Of a stretch of 64,000 nt of DNA, positions 43,920 through 52,520 are shown piece by piece (the first letter of the stretch is position 1; each line of letters starts with the position of its first letter). Made by a program: the position numbers and the translations under genes. This DNA is from Cytobacillus depressus (GTDB lineage Bacteria > Bacillota > Bacilli > Bacillales > Cytobacillaceae): NCBI RefSeq assembly GCF_008923245.1, contig NZ_WBOS01000006.1, positions 124,001 to 188,000 on the forward strand. Reading direction: 5' to 3'. A model generated the notes under the pieces. That model saw only the letters and a list, made by a program, of their open reading frames with translations. It made no database searches and had not been told where the DNA came from.

Positions 43920-44583
43920 AAAAGGTTGTAATGCCGTAACGAACGGCGAAAATAGCTGCCTGTGTACGATCTCTAAGCTCAAGCTTCTGAATAATATTCG
44001 AAACATGATTCTTCACTGTTCCTTCTGTAATGAATAGGCGATCAGCAATTTCTTTATTATTTAGACCTTGCCCAAGCAGGCGTAATACTTCTAGCTCACG
44101 GCTCGTCAATTCACTAAGGGAAGAGGGTGGGAGATGATCGGAGCTCCGCTCTTCCTTCATTTGCCTCATTCTTAACTCTGTTAACACGTCTGTGGTAAAA
44201 TCCTTCGGCAGGACAACGCCACCATGATGAACAGTTAATATCGCCTGAACGATCGTGTCAGTTGACATATCTTTTAATAAATACCCGCTTGCTCCTTCTT
44301 CTAAAGCGTCAAATATGTATTCACTGTCACTAAAGGTTGTTAACATTAGCACCTTGATTTGCGGGGCTTTTTCCCTTAATCGCCTTGTTCCTTCAACGCC
44401 ATTCACATTAGGCATCCGAATATCCATTAAGACGATATCGGGCATGAGAGCTAAAGCTTTTTTCAATGCATCGGCTCCGTCGACTGCAGAACCAATGACC
44501 TCAATTCCCTCCCGAAGGTTTAATAATGAACCTAATCCTTCCCTTATTAACGGCTGATCATCTACAATCATGACCTTGATCAT
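43918..44583 (-). CDS. lnrK: LuxR/NarL-type response regulator, LnrK-like
   Basis: 221 aa. Receiver domain with phospho-acceptor Asp54 (IVLMDIRMPNVNG), conserved Thr (LMLTTFSD) and Lys (YLLKD); C-terminal LuxR helix-turn-helix LTSRELEVLRLLGQGLNNKE followed by GTVKNHVSNIIQKL. It is phosphorylated by the kinase encoded upstream, whose stop codon it overlaps by 4 bases. In B. subtilis LnrK activates lnrLMN in response to linearmycin. Length equals LnrK. Confidence 0.9.
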   Translation of the reverse strand: MIKVMIVDDQPLIREGLGSLLNLREGIEVIGSAVDGADALKKALALMPDIVLMDIRMPNVNGVEGTRRLREKAPQIKVLMLTTFSDSEYIFDALEEGASGYLLKDMSTDTIVQAILTVHHGGVVLPKDFTTDVLTELRMRQMKEERSSDHLPPSSLSELTSRELEVLRLLGQGLNNKEIADRLFITEGTVKNHVSNIIQKLELRDRTQAAIFAVRYGITTF

Positions 44584-45800
44584 TTCATCACCTCATGGGA
44601 GCTCCATTGAACACGTTTAAGCGGAAAAGAAATTGAAATCGCGAACCCTTTTCCTGCCGAGCTTTTAAATTGCACATTTCCTCCGTGCTCGAGCACCCGT
44701 TCCTTCATATTAATTAGTCCAAAGCTTGGCACAACATTTTCAGTTCCTTTCCCGTTATCCTCCAGTTCAATATGGACAGAATCTTGCGAAATCTGCATGG
44801 ATATGTGGCATAAATTAGCGGAACCATGACGCTTCGCATTCGTTAAAGCTTCTTGGATAATTCTTTTGATCGTTGGCTGTAGGGAAAGGGGGACAGATGT
44901 TGGATCACCGATGAATTCTAAATTCGTTTCCAGTCCGGTTAAATTTGAAAATACATCCATTATATCACGTAATACATGCAAAAATGAGACGTTCATCTGC
45001 TCCTCCTCTTTCAAAGTGCGGACAGAGAGACGAATTTCATGAAGAGAGTCTCGCGTCAATTTCTCACATGTATGCAAAATAGCTTTGCTTTTTTCAGGAT
45101 CAACCGCTACCATTTCATTGGCCAATTGGAGCTGAACGAGCAAGGCTGTCATTTTATGACCGACTGTATCATGAATCTCACGTGCAATTTGATTTCGTTC
45201 GCGAATAACGGTTAATTGCTCTACTTGCTTCGAATATTCACTTAACTGCTGATGGGCATCTTTAAGGGCGTCATGAGAGTCATTCAACTGCTGAAATTGA
45301 CTGTCAATCGTTTCTCTAGCGGTCTGTAAATGGCGGATTAGGCTTCCTACAATTGCCCCATAAACAATAAACATCATATTTAATACATTATCAGATAATG
45401 AAAATGTGCCTAATAAATAATACCTTTGAAGGCTAATCACAGCCCAAACAAGGAAGAAGGCAACTGAAAACCATTTTAAAATCCGACGATTGGAGAAAAA
45501 CAGGAAGACCGTTGTTGAAATCACACCAAAAAATATTAAATATAAATTAGAGCTTGACGGAAATAATGCGCCAAACCCTGTACTCAGCAGCATATCAATC
45601 GCTGTACAGAATACTCTTACTCTCGCATTTTCTATGGAGATTTGTAGAAGATGATTCCCAACAAAAAGAATCATCGCACAAATAATATATGCAAGCTTCC
45701 AAGTTTCATGAGGATCTACAAGTTGAAAAAAGTAACTGCTTAACAATATGAACATGACGACTCTTATAGAGGTAAGTAAAATAAAAAATAAATTTTTCAA
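44580..45800 (-). CDS. lnrJ: sensor histidine kinase, LnrJ-like
   Basis: 406 aa from TTG 45800, preceded by AGGAGG. Five to six N-terminal membrane helices occupy the first ~155 residues with almost no external loop, the intramembrane-sensing layout of LnrJ/DesK kinases. Then a coiled coil (FQQLNDSHDALKDAHQQLSE), the HisKA_3 phospho-His motif IAREIHDTVGHKMTALLV (about residue 209) and the HATPase domain (QEALTNAKRHGSANLCHISM; LEDNGKG; GLINMKERV). It would sense membrane-disturbing antibiotics within the bilayer. Confidence 0.9.
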   Translation of the reverse strand: MKNLFFILLTSIRVVMFILLSSYFFQLVDPHETWKLAYIICAMILFVGNHLLQISIENARVRVFCTAIDMLLSTGFGALFPSSSNLYLIFFGVISTTVFLFFSNRRILKWFSVAFFLVWAVISLQRYYLLGTFSLSDNVLNMMFIVYGAIVGSLIRHLQTARETIDSQFQQLNDSHDALKDAHQQLSEYSKQVEQLTVIRERNQIAREIHDTVGHKMTALLVQLQLANEMVAVDPEKSKAILHTCEKLTRDSLHEIRLSVRTLKEEEQMNVSFLHVLRDIMDVFSNLTGLETNLEFIGDPTSVPLSLQPTIKRIIQEALTNAKRHGSANLCHISMQISQDSVHIELEDNGKGTENVVPSFGLINMKERVLEHGGNVQFKSSAGKGFAISISFPLKRVQWSSHEVMK

Positions 45801-45819
45801 AACGAGATCCTCCTGTACT

Positions 45820-45870
45820 TAGGCCGTCCTCATCTTTGTTAACGGAATGGCAGAATAAGAGGATGGCCTA
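45820..45870. repeat. inverted repeat upstream of lnrJ
   Basis: AGGCCGTCCTC (45821-45831) faces GAGGATGGCCT (45859-45869) with one G-T pair; no T-run. It lies in the leader of lnrJ and may be a transcript-end hairpin or regulatory structure. Confidence 0.45.
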
Positions 45871-45958
45871 ATTGATAGTCATTTGGCAAAGGCATTGTTC
45901 CATTGTGATTGGTTTAATATATCATTCTCTATATGCATGTATTTTCCTTCACATAAGA

Positions 45959-47503
45959 TTAAGAAGCGCAAGAATCTTCCTTAACCTTTGGTGCATCGTC
46001 CTTGAACGTAGGAATTTGAATTTCCACTTGTGTTCCGATGCCTGGTGTGCTTTGAATAGAGATGTTCCCATGATAGGAGTCAATGATTCGCTTACAGACA
46101 GTTAACCCGATCCCTGATCCGTCTTTTTTCTTTGTGAAAAACGGATTGAATATTTTACTAAGTTCATCTTTTGGAATTCCAATCCCGGTATCTTTTACGA
46201 TAATAAAGCAACAAGCTGAATGGTTTTCAATTGAAATAGAAAGAAGGCCGCCGTCAGGCATAGCATGTAAGGAATTCTTGCTCAAGTTGAGAATGACTTG
46301 TTTGACATGATCCTTCACACAAGAAATAGTAACGTCATCTTTTGAATAGGAGATAGATAGATCGATATTCATGTAATTCGCTTCAGATTGCAAAATCGGT
46401 TCAATCTCTTTTAAGATTTCATTCATATTATATGTATTTAATGTGTATGCTGTGGGCCGGCCAAGAAAAAGCAGTTCACTTACAATGGCATTAATTCGAA
46501 TGATTTCATTTTGAATGACATCAAAATAATATTGTGCTTTTTTATCGTGATATTCTTCACTTAATAGTTTGACAAGTCCGCTAATACCTGTCAGAGGATT
46601 TCTTATTTCATGAGCAGTACTTGCTGCGAGATTCCCAATCATCTCCATTTTTTGGTATTCAAACTGCTCGCGTTCTAATTTCCCTTTCCATTTTAAACGT
46701 GCATTATAAATTAATAGAAGGAGAATATTTGTGATTACGAAAATGGAAAATAAGTAGTAAAGAAACGTTTTTTGTCTCAATTGCTGATCTTCAAAGCTCA
46801 CACCTGCTGTTACGGTCCATGGAATATGCTCTAATTTCAGATCATAAGTTATCAGTGAGTGATCTGGATCGACGGAACCCGCTTGAACGATGGTTTCTCC
46901 TTGTTGATCCGTTATCGTAATTCTTTCGTTAGTTATTAAAGTTTCGATACTTTTTTCTAATTCATCTAAACTTACATTAGTAAGAAGCACACCCAGCAAA
47001 TGATCATTTGTGATAACAGGGCTGGCGAGTGAAAAGATAGAGTTTCCTGTGACACGACTTATAAGCGCGTTAGAAACACTCGTCTTCTTCTTCGTAATGG
47101 CTTCATTAAAAAAAGCGCGATCACCAATATTTACTAAGGTATATGGTGAAGTTGAACTAATTAAGATATCCCCTTTAGCATTTGTCCAATAAAATCCAGA
47201 AAAGCGATCATCTGTCTTATGTGTTTCTTTTAAAATTTCCTCTACATTGTTTAGATTATAATGTTGAACCTTTATTAATGTCGCCAGCATTTCAAGACGT
47301 CCAATCGTTTCCCCGATAAAATTATCAATGTTTTTTGCTTGAAGATTAGCACTCCAATGTGCTTTATCAATATACTCTTCTTCATAGTCCTTCATTTCTT
47401 GTTCAGTCAATACGAAGCTAATCAATAAGGATGGCACCGCAGTGAAAATCAAATAAATGAGGAAAGTTGTTAACTTTAATTTAGTAGTTCGTGTATGCAT
47501 CAT
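45959..47503 (-). CDS. orphan membrane sensor histidine kinase (Cache-type sensor)
   Basis: 514 aa from ATG 47503, preceded by AAGGGGAAG; upstream residues from 47527 overlap that site. Helix 1 (residues 12-30), an extracytoplasmic Cache-like domain of about 215 residues (FYWTNAKGDILISSTSPYTL; VGDRAFF-like motif NIGDRAFFNEAI), helix 2 near 255, then HisKA with LAASTAHEIRNPLTGISGLV and HATPase (LNLSKNSLHAMPDGG; DTGIGIPKDE; GSGIGLTVCKRI). The close AHEIRNPL match and lack of a response regulator resemble sporulation-type or DctB/AtoS-type kinases. The partner is unknown. Confidence 0.88.
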   Translation of the reverse strand: MMHTRTTKLKLTTFLIYLIFTAVPSLLISFVLTEQEMKDYEEEYIDKAHWSANLQAKNIDNFIGETIGRLEMLATLIKVQHYNLNNVEEILKETHKTDDRFSGFYWTNAKGDILISSTSPYTLVNIGDRAFFNEAITKKKTSVSNALISRVTGNSIFSLASPVITNDHLLGVLLTNVSLDELEKSIETLITNERITITDQQGETIVQAGSVDPDHSLITYDLKLEHIPWTVTAGVSFEDQQLRQKTFLYYLFSIFVITNILLLLIYNARLKWKGKLEREQFEYQKMEMIGNLAASTAHEIRNPLTGISGLVKLLSEEYHDKKAQYYFDVIQNEIIRINAIVSELLFLGRPTAYTLNTYNMNEILKEIEPILQSEANYMNIDLSISYSKDDVTISCVKDHVKQVILNLSKNSLHAMPDGGLLSISIENHSACCFIIVKDTGIGIPKDELSKIFNPFFTKKKDGSGIGLTVCKRIIDSYHGNISIQSTPGIGTQVEIQIPTFKDDAPKVKEDSCAS

Positions 47504-47573
47504 CTGTTCTTCCCCTTTATCGCTCAAACTGCTTTTTTATCTATATAAATATCTGTTCTTTGGGAAATTTAGC

Positions 47574-47741
47574 ATGGATGGTGGGCTTGTAAACATTATT
47601 TCTAGTTTAACAGTGTTGCAAAAGGTCCCAATTGTAATAATAATAAATTATTTAATAGGAAGGTTCAATAGGAGGACTAGGGATGAAGTAATACTAGCTG
47701 ATTTGCATCAATCAGGAAAATACACATATGTAAGTATGTAG
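47574..47741 (+). CDS. possible small protein or gene remnant, 55 aa
   Basis: A frame from ATG 47574 reads MDGGLVNIISSLTVLQKVPI and ends EVILADLHQSGKYTYVSM. It has a hydrophobic centre and a basic-acidic tail, and lacks a clear ribosome binding site. I do not recognise it. It lies upstream of the divergent kinase gene and may be the tail of a lost gene. Confidence 0.25.
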   Translation: MDGGLVNIISSLTVLQKVPIVIIINYLIGRFNRRTRDEVILADLHQSGKYTYVSM

Positions 47742-47895
47742 TAACGAAAAGAGCGGCTCTAAAGAATAATATGATAAAAAGCGAACAATAACTAGGTAAT
47801 TAGATTTATACACTTCTATTAAAGTGCATAAATAGTCGCTTTGGTATAGAATGAATTAATAAATAATTTAAATAATTCCTTTTGGAGGATGAATA

Positions 47896-48444
47896 ATGAG
47901 CTTTGAAAAAGAGTATTTAAGAATTGTCATAGAACGCTTTTTAAGTATGAAAGAGCTCGGGGATAAGACAATTAGTCAACTATCTGAAGAAGACATACAT
48001 TGGGCTTTTAATGAAGAGTCGAATAGTATTGCTATTATTGTTAAACATGTAAGCGGAAACATGGTATCTAGATGGTCGGATTTTTTAATTTCGGATGGAG
48101 AGAAGCCTGATAGAAACCGTGAACAGGAATTTATTGATGATATTTCTTCTATAGCTGGATTAATTGAAATCTGGGATAAAGGCTGGGATATCTTTATAGG
48201 AACTTTAAAGAATTTAACTGAACAGGATCTAATGAAGAAGGTGTATATTCGCGGTGAAGGTCATTTCGTCATTGAAGCGATTGAAAGGCAAGTTGCTCAT
48301 TACGCCTATCATGTAGGCCAAATCGTTTATATCGGCAAACAATTAAAAAATCAAAATTGGAAAAGTCTTAGTATCCCAAAAGGGAAATCTGCAGAATATT
48401 TACAGCAAATGCAGCAAAAACATGGTCAATTAAATAATGAATGA
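47896..48444 (+). CDS. DUF1572 (DinB superfamily) protein
   Basis: 182 aa; ATG 47896 follows TTGGAGG. The sequence shows the DinB-like four-helix arrangement with the putative metal ligands in AIIVKHVSGNMVSRWSDFL and ERQVAHYAYHVGQIVYIGKQ, which is the DUF1572 signature. Function is unknown; members may be metal-dependent thiol transferases. Its stop overlaps the start region of the next gene (GNAT), and a third gene (AAC(3)-like) overlaps in turn, forming a tight three-gene operon. Confidence 0.88.
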   Translation: MSFEKEYLRIVIERFLSMKELGDKTISQLSEEDIHWAFNEESNSIAIIVKHVSGNMVSRWSDFLISDGEKPDRNREQEFIDDISSIAGLIEIWDKGWDIFIGTLKNLTEQDLMKKVYIRGEGHFVIEAIERQVAHYAYHVGQIVYIGKQLKNQNWKSLSIPKGKSAEYLQQMQQKHGQLNNE

Positions 48445-48458
48445 TAGAGGGTTATTTA

Positions 48459-48983
48459 ATGTTCATTGAGACAGACCGATTAATTATACGAGATTTTGAG
48501 TTTAAAGATTGGCATGCAGTATACAAGTATACATCAGATACTACTGTGATGAAATATATACCCGAAGAGGTCTTTTCGGAAGAGGATGCAAAAGAGTTTA
48601 TTATGAAAAATATCGGTAAAAAAGCTGAAAAGTTTCCGGTAATTGTAAAGGATGAAAAGATCCTAATCGGTCATATGGTGTTGGAAAAATACTTTGGGGA
48701 GCATACGTATGAGATCGGCTGGGTGTTTAATCCAGATTACCAGAATAAAGGATATGCTTCAGAGGCAGCAAAAGCGATGTTGAAGTTTGGCTTTGAGAAA
48801 ATGAAGTTACATAGAATCGTAGCAACATGTCAGCCTGAAAATACTCCATCCTATCGGGTAATGGAGAAAATAGGCATGAGAAGAGAAGGCTACTTCAAGA
48901 AGTGCATCCCCAAGGGGAATGAATGGTGGGATGAATATTATTATGCCATTTTAGAACAAGAGTGGGGAGAAAGCGATGAGTGA
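48459..48983 (+). CDS. GNAT acetyltransferase, RimJ/RimL type
   Basis: 174 aa from ATG 48459 after GAGGG; an ATG at 48441 overlaps the previous stop and lacks a site. Opening MFIETDRLIIRDFEFKDWHA and YEIGWVFNPDYQNKGYASEA, then CQPENTPSYRVMEKIGMRRE, are standard RimJ/RimL motifs. It overlaps the downstream AAC(3)-like gene by 8 bases. The pairing of two acetyltransferase types in one operon suggests modification of a shared or related amine compound, but this is inference. Confidence 0.88.
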   Translation: MFIETDRLIIRDFEFKDWHAVYKYTSDTTVMKYIPEEVFSEEDAKEFIMKNIGKKAEKFPVIVKDEKILIGHMVLEKYFGEHTYEIGWVFNPDYQNKGYASEAAKAMLKFGFEKMKLHRIVATCQPENTPSYRVMEKIGMRREGYFKKCIPKGNEWWDEYYYAILEQEWGESDE

Positions 48984-49785
48984 AGCTAGCGTAATTAATC
49001 AATTAGAAACACCTAATACAAGAACTAGTTTGCGAAGAGATCTGGTGAGTCTTGGCCTAAAAAAGGGAATGGTTGTCATAGTCCATTCGTCCTTAAGCTC
49101 ACTCGGCTGGGTTTGTGGCGGACCTGTAGCCGTTGTTCAAGCTTTAATGGATACAGTTGGGGAAGAAGGAACCATTGTGATGCCTACGCAAACGGGAGAT
49201 CTTTCCGATCCATCCGAATGGCAAAGGCCGCCCGTACCGGAGGAATGGTGGTCCACGATTCGTGAAGAGATGCCTGCCTATGATCCTCAAATTACACCTT
49301 CAAGAGGAATGGGGAAAACTGTTGAAACGTTCAGAACCTTCCCAGAAGTAAAAAGAAGCTTGCACCCCATGTATTCATTTGCAGCTTGGGGAAAACATGC
49401 AGGGTACATACTATCTGAGCAGTCTTTAGAAGAAGGATTTGGTCTATCGTCCCCATTAGCAAAAATTTATGAATTAGATGGGTATGTTTTATTACTTGGT
49501 GTACAGCATGATAGCAATACTTCGTTGCATTTGGCAGAACATGCAATCGTTAATCGGAAAAAGGTTCAAAAAGGATCTGCCTTATTTGAAAATAATGAAC
49601 GTGTCTGGAAAACGTATGAAGAGATTTTATACGATGCCGATCCATTCGAAGCTTTAGGGAAAGAGTTTGAAGAGAGCTATTCAATAAATTGTTCGAAAGT
49701 AGGGTTGGCGACAAGTAAGTTCATGAGACAAAGGCTGCTTGTTGATTTTGGGCGTGAATGGCTGAAAACGGAAAATAAAAAATAG
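48976..49785 (+). CDS. AAC(3)-family aminoglycoside N-acetyltransferase-like protein
   Basis: 269 aa. The family pattern is complete: LGLKKGMVVIVHSSLSSLGW, GGPVAVVQALMDTVGEEGTI, VMPTQTGDLSDPSEWQRPPV, RSLHPMYSFAAWGKHA and the GFG/SPLAKIYELDGYVLLLGV segment. AAC(3) enzymes acetylate the 3-amino group of deoxystreptamine aminoglycosides with acetyl-CoA; chromosomal Bacillus homologs such as YokD share the fold but resistance is often weak or unproven. It starts 8 bases inside the GNAT gene. Confidence 0.88.
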   Translation: MSEASVINQLETPNTRTSLRRDLVSLGLKKGMVVIVHSSLSSLGWVCGGPVAVVQALMDTVGEEGTIVMPTQTGDLSDPSEWQRPPVPEEWWSTIREEMPAYDPQITPSRGMGKTVETFRTFPEVKRSLHPMYSFAAWGKHAGYILSEQSLEEGFGLSSPLAKIYELDGYVLLLGVQHDSNTSLHLAEHAIVNRKKVQKGSALFENNERVWKTYEEILYDADPFEALGKEFEESYSINCSKVGLATSKFMRQRLLVDFGREWLKTENKK

Positions 49786-49800
49786 AATAAAGGAAATATA

Positions 49801-49838
49801 GAAGCCTCGATATAGTTGTTTTAGCCAATCGAGGCTTC
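49801..49838. terminator. bidirectional terminator
   Basis: GAAGCCTCGAT (49801-49811) pairs perfectly with ATCGAGGCTTC (49828-49838) between converging genes. Confidence 0.8.
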
Positions 49839-49845
49839 CGTATTC

Positions 49846-50763
49846 TTATTTTTTCTCAAAATATATTTCCCCAAGAATTTCCTTAGCTACATACTCATTC
49901 GGAGAAAGCTCTTTTTCTACAAAGGTTTTGACTTCATTTTGTTCAAGATCATACATAACCTCAATTTCTTTAGAGAATAAAAGAGTCTCTTGTTCAAGCA
50001 GGCTTCCGAATAAAGGGAGCGATTTTGCTTGAAGGCTGTCGATAGAGAGGGATTGTTCCAGTCCCTTCACATAGTATTCTAACGGCCTTGCCCCAACAAT
50101 CTTTACCCCTTTGTTCTCCTCGTTTACCATAATGATTGTAGGAAATCCGCGTACTCCGAGTGACCTAGCGAGAGCGAAGTCTTGATCTAACAGTTGCTGA
50201 CCAACTGACGAGTTCGCTTCCTTTACGATTATTTTTCCGTCAAGACCGATTTGATTTACAAGGTCAATTAGAACTTCCTCATCTGAAATCGTTTGATTAA
50301 AGGCAAAAACCGCTTCTCTTGCTCGGCGCAAGAAAGCCTTTGCTAAATTTTCATCCTGCTGCTGAATAACTTTAAATACTCGTGATGGGGTATAGGAGGA
50401 ATGAACTGGATTCGTCAGCCATAATGATCCGTCAATCGGCATCCGGGAATGTTCACCGACTTCTCTCCAGTGTCCAGCAACATCTGCGGGGCTGCTAATT
50501 CCATTTTTCACATCAGCAAATCCATCCCAGCTTTCAAGCAGCCCGCCCATGACAGTATGAAGTTCAATATACTGGCCATACTGCATTTCAAATCTTCTTA
50601 AAACAGGCTCAAGTGCCCAGCAATGAGAGCAGATCGGGTCTGTTACATAGTAAAGTTGAATCTTTTTTTGCGGAAGATTTAAATCAATCATTTGCATTTC
50701 TTCTTCGCCAGCTTCTCCACAAATGCCAGTCGTTAAATCACATATCATATTATTTTTGCTCAT
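49846..50763 (-). CDS. DsbA-family thioredoxin-fold oxidoreductase (FrnE/SpxH-like)
   Basis: 305 aa. Redox motif CSHC (Cys45, Cys48) in YVTDPICSHCWALEPVLRRF, cis-Pro loop GVRGFPTIIMVN, and an N-terminal Cys pair (ICDLTTGICG) as in Bacillus FrnE/SpxH-like proteins. No signal peptide, so it acts in the cytoplasm. It starts 18 bases after an HxlR-type, YodB-like regulator gene on the same strand, which fits a thiol-stress operon. It is not obviously SpxH itself, which lies next to other genes in B. subtilis. Confidence 0.85.
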   Translation of the reverse strand: MSKNNMICDLTTGICGEAGEEEMQMIDLNLPQKKIQLYYVTDPICSHCWALEPVLRRFEMQYGQYIELHTVMGGLLESWDGFADVKNGISSPADVAGHWREVGEHSRMPIDGSLWLTNPVHSSYTPSRVFKVIQQQDENLAKAFLRRAREAVFAFNQTISDEEVLIDLVNQIGLDGKIIVKEANSSVGQQLLDQDFALARSLGVRGFPTIIMVNEENKGVKIVGARPLEYYVKGLEQSLSIDSLQAKSLPLFGSLLEQETLLFSKEIEVMYDLEQNEVKTFVEKELSPNEYVAKEILGEIYFEKK

Positions 50764-50781
50764 GAATATCTCCCCATTTCC

Positions 50782-51105
50782 TTATTCATTTTTAAATTGC
50801 AAAGCCCATTTTTGGATGGGTTCAAGGGCGGCAGTTAAGGAGCGCCCCTTTTCTGTCAGTTCATAAATAATCGTTACCGGGGTTTCAGCTATTACTTTTT
50901 TTTCGATTAGACCGTACTCCACTAATTCAGACAGTTTTTGGGATAGGGCTCTTGGAGTGATGTCTGAAAGATCCCTTTTTATATCCGAAAATCGTGCTGA
51001 GTTGTTTGGGCAAAGTGATAAGTAATGAATGATTAATCCATTCCACTTTTTCCCTAATATTTGAAAAGAATATTCTAAATAGGGACAGACGTTAATAAGA
51101 ATCAC
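50782..51105 (-). CDS. HxlR-family redox regulator, YodB/CatR-like
   Basis: About 107 aa from GTG 51105 (TTG 51108 is also possible); the AAAGG site is close to both. The N-terminal VCPYLEYSFQILGKKWNGLI matches YodB, including the conserved redox-sensing Cys (Cys7 here; Cys6 in YodB), and the winged helix follows (RFSDIKRDLSDITPRALSQK, LTEKGRSL). YodB-type proteins repress thiol-stress genes until quinones or disulfide stress modify the Cys. Likely targets are its own operon with the DsbA-like gene and the divergent MFS gene at 51302. Confidence 0.85.
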   Translation of the reverse strand: MILINVCPYLEYSFQILGKKWNGLIIHYLSLCPNNSARFSDIKRDLSDITPRALSQKLSELVEYGLIEKKVIAETPVTIIYELTEKGRSLTAALEPIQKWALQFKNE

Positions 51106-51127
51106 CAACCTTTATATCCAGTATATA

Positions 51128-51146
51128 TGATATAAAAAATATATCA
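51128..51146. promoter_or_regulatory. inverted repeat, candidate operator for the HxlR regulator
   Basis: TGATATA, spacer AAAAA, TATATCA in the divergent promoter region; perfect 7-bp arms. AGTATA motifs flank it on both sides. Confidence 0.5.
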
Positions 51147-51301
51147 AGTATAAAAAGTATATAAATTAAAAAGGCTAATCCTTTAAATGCTAAAAAGTGA
51201 AAATCCAAAAAAATTCATCAATAAATATTCTTGGAATTCCCTCTTGTATTATGCCAAATTAATCGTTAACATGGGAAAGGTACTTTAGGAGGTCTTTCTT
51301 T

Positions 51302-52474
51302 ATGAATAAACGTGTGTATTTATTGGCCATTGTCTCGTTTGTTGTCGGGATGGTGGAATTAATTATAGGTGGATTACTTGATTTAGTGGCGAATGATTTA
51401 GAGGTAAGTCTTGGCCAGGCCGGCTTCCTGATGACAGTCTTTTCGTTGGCATTTGCAATAGCTGCGCCTATTTTGTTAACGGTGACTCAAAAAGTGGATC
51501 GCAAACGGCTAACCTTAATTACTTTAGCCGTATTTTTATTGGGGAATGTCATTGCTGTATTTAGTATAAATTATAGTATTTTATTAGTAGGTCGTATTAT
51601 TTCGGCATCAAGCGGTTCATTGCTTATTGCTTTATGCTTAACGATGGTGCCTAGCCTTGTAGATGAGAAATATCGTGCTAGAGCCCTTTCAGTAGTTTTC
51701 ATGGGGGTTGGCGCCTCCCTTGTACTAGGAATTCCAATTGGACTTATGCTCGGTAACGCATTTGGCTGGCGTGCTCCTTTTGTGTTGATCTCCATCCTGA
51801 CGATTATTTCGATGGCGGGAGTGCATTTCTTCTTAGGAAGCATCCCACCGAAGCCAGCGATCCCCATTGGGATGCTGCTACGCACTTTGAAAAACCGAAA
51901 AATATTATTCGCCCAGCTAACATCCATTATTTTTCTCGCAGGGTATTTAACGTTTTATGGCTATTTGACTCCATTTTTAAAAATGAAAATGGGATTGGAT
52001 GGCACGTGGGTAAGTATCGTTTATTTAATTTTCGGGGTTGCAGCGGTAGCTGGTGGAGGAATTGGAGGCATGCTGGCTGATCGTTTTGGTCCAAAGACGA
52101 CGATTCTATCCGTCATTTCTATCTTCGGTGTTTCTATGTTTTTAATTCCGATTACGACTTTTTCTTTACCTGTTTTCTTAATCTTATTAGTGATTTATAG
52201 CATGCTAAGCTGGGCGATCACACCAGCCATGCAAAGCTTTCTAATTGAACTATCGCCTGAAGCCTCTGATATTCAGCAAACCTTAAATAATTCTGCTGTT
52301 CATACAGGGATTGCTTTAGGCTCAATGATTGGAGGCATTGTGATTGAGCAGGCCTCTGTGGAACTAAACCCAATAATTGGCGGCGTGTTCATCATTATTG
52401 CCTTGATGACCGCATTTCTCTCAATGGCTAAAAGTGGCCGAGAGGATTATTCTTCTCAAGAAACGATGAAATAA
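51302..52474 (+). CDS. MFS transporter (DHA1-type efflux protein)
   Basis: 390 aa, twelve helices. ATG 51302 follows TTAGGAGG. Typical features: VGMVELIIGGLLDLVANDLE near helix 1, RIISASSGSLLIALCLTMVP (motif region of helix 4) and LADRFGPKTTILSVIS (motif A-like). It resembles AraJ/PbuE-type exporters of small metabolites or drugs. The divergent YodB-like regulator suggests induction by electrophiles or thiol stress. It converges with the carnitine operon and shares a terminator. Confidence 0.85.
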   Translation: MNKRVYLLAIVSFVVGMVELIIGGLLDLVANDLEVSLGQAGFLMTVFSLAFAIAAPILLTVTQKVDRKRLTLITLAVFLLGNVIAVFSINYSILLVGRIISASSGSLLIALCLTMVPSLVDEKYRARALSVVFMGVGASLVLGIPIGLMLGNAFGWRAPFVLISILTIISMAGVHFFLGSIPPKPAIPIGMLLRTLKNRKILFAQLTSIIFLAGYLTFYGYLTPFLKMKMGLDGTWVSIVYLIFGVAAVAGGGIGGMLADRFGPKTTILSVISIFGVSMFLIPITTFSLPVFLILLVIYSMLSWAITPAMQSFLIELSPEASDIQQTLNNSAVHTGIALGSMIGGIVIEQASVELNPIIGGVFIIIALMTAFLSMAKSGREDYSSQETMK

Positions 52475-52476
52475 AG

Positions 52477-52520
52477 GAAATGTCTGCCTCTTCCAACATG
52501 ATGTGGCAGACATTTCTTTT
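52477..52520. terminator. bidirectional terminator
   Basis: GAAATGTCTGCC (52477-52488) pairs with GGCAGACATTTC (52505-52516), followed by TTTT. Confidence 0.85.
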
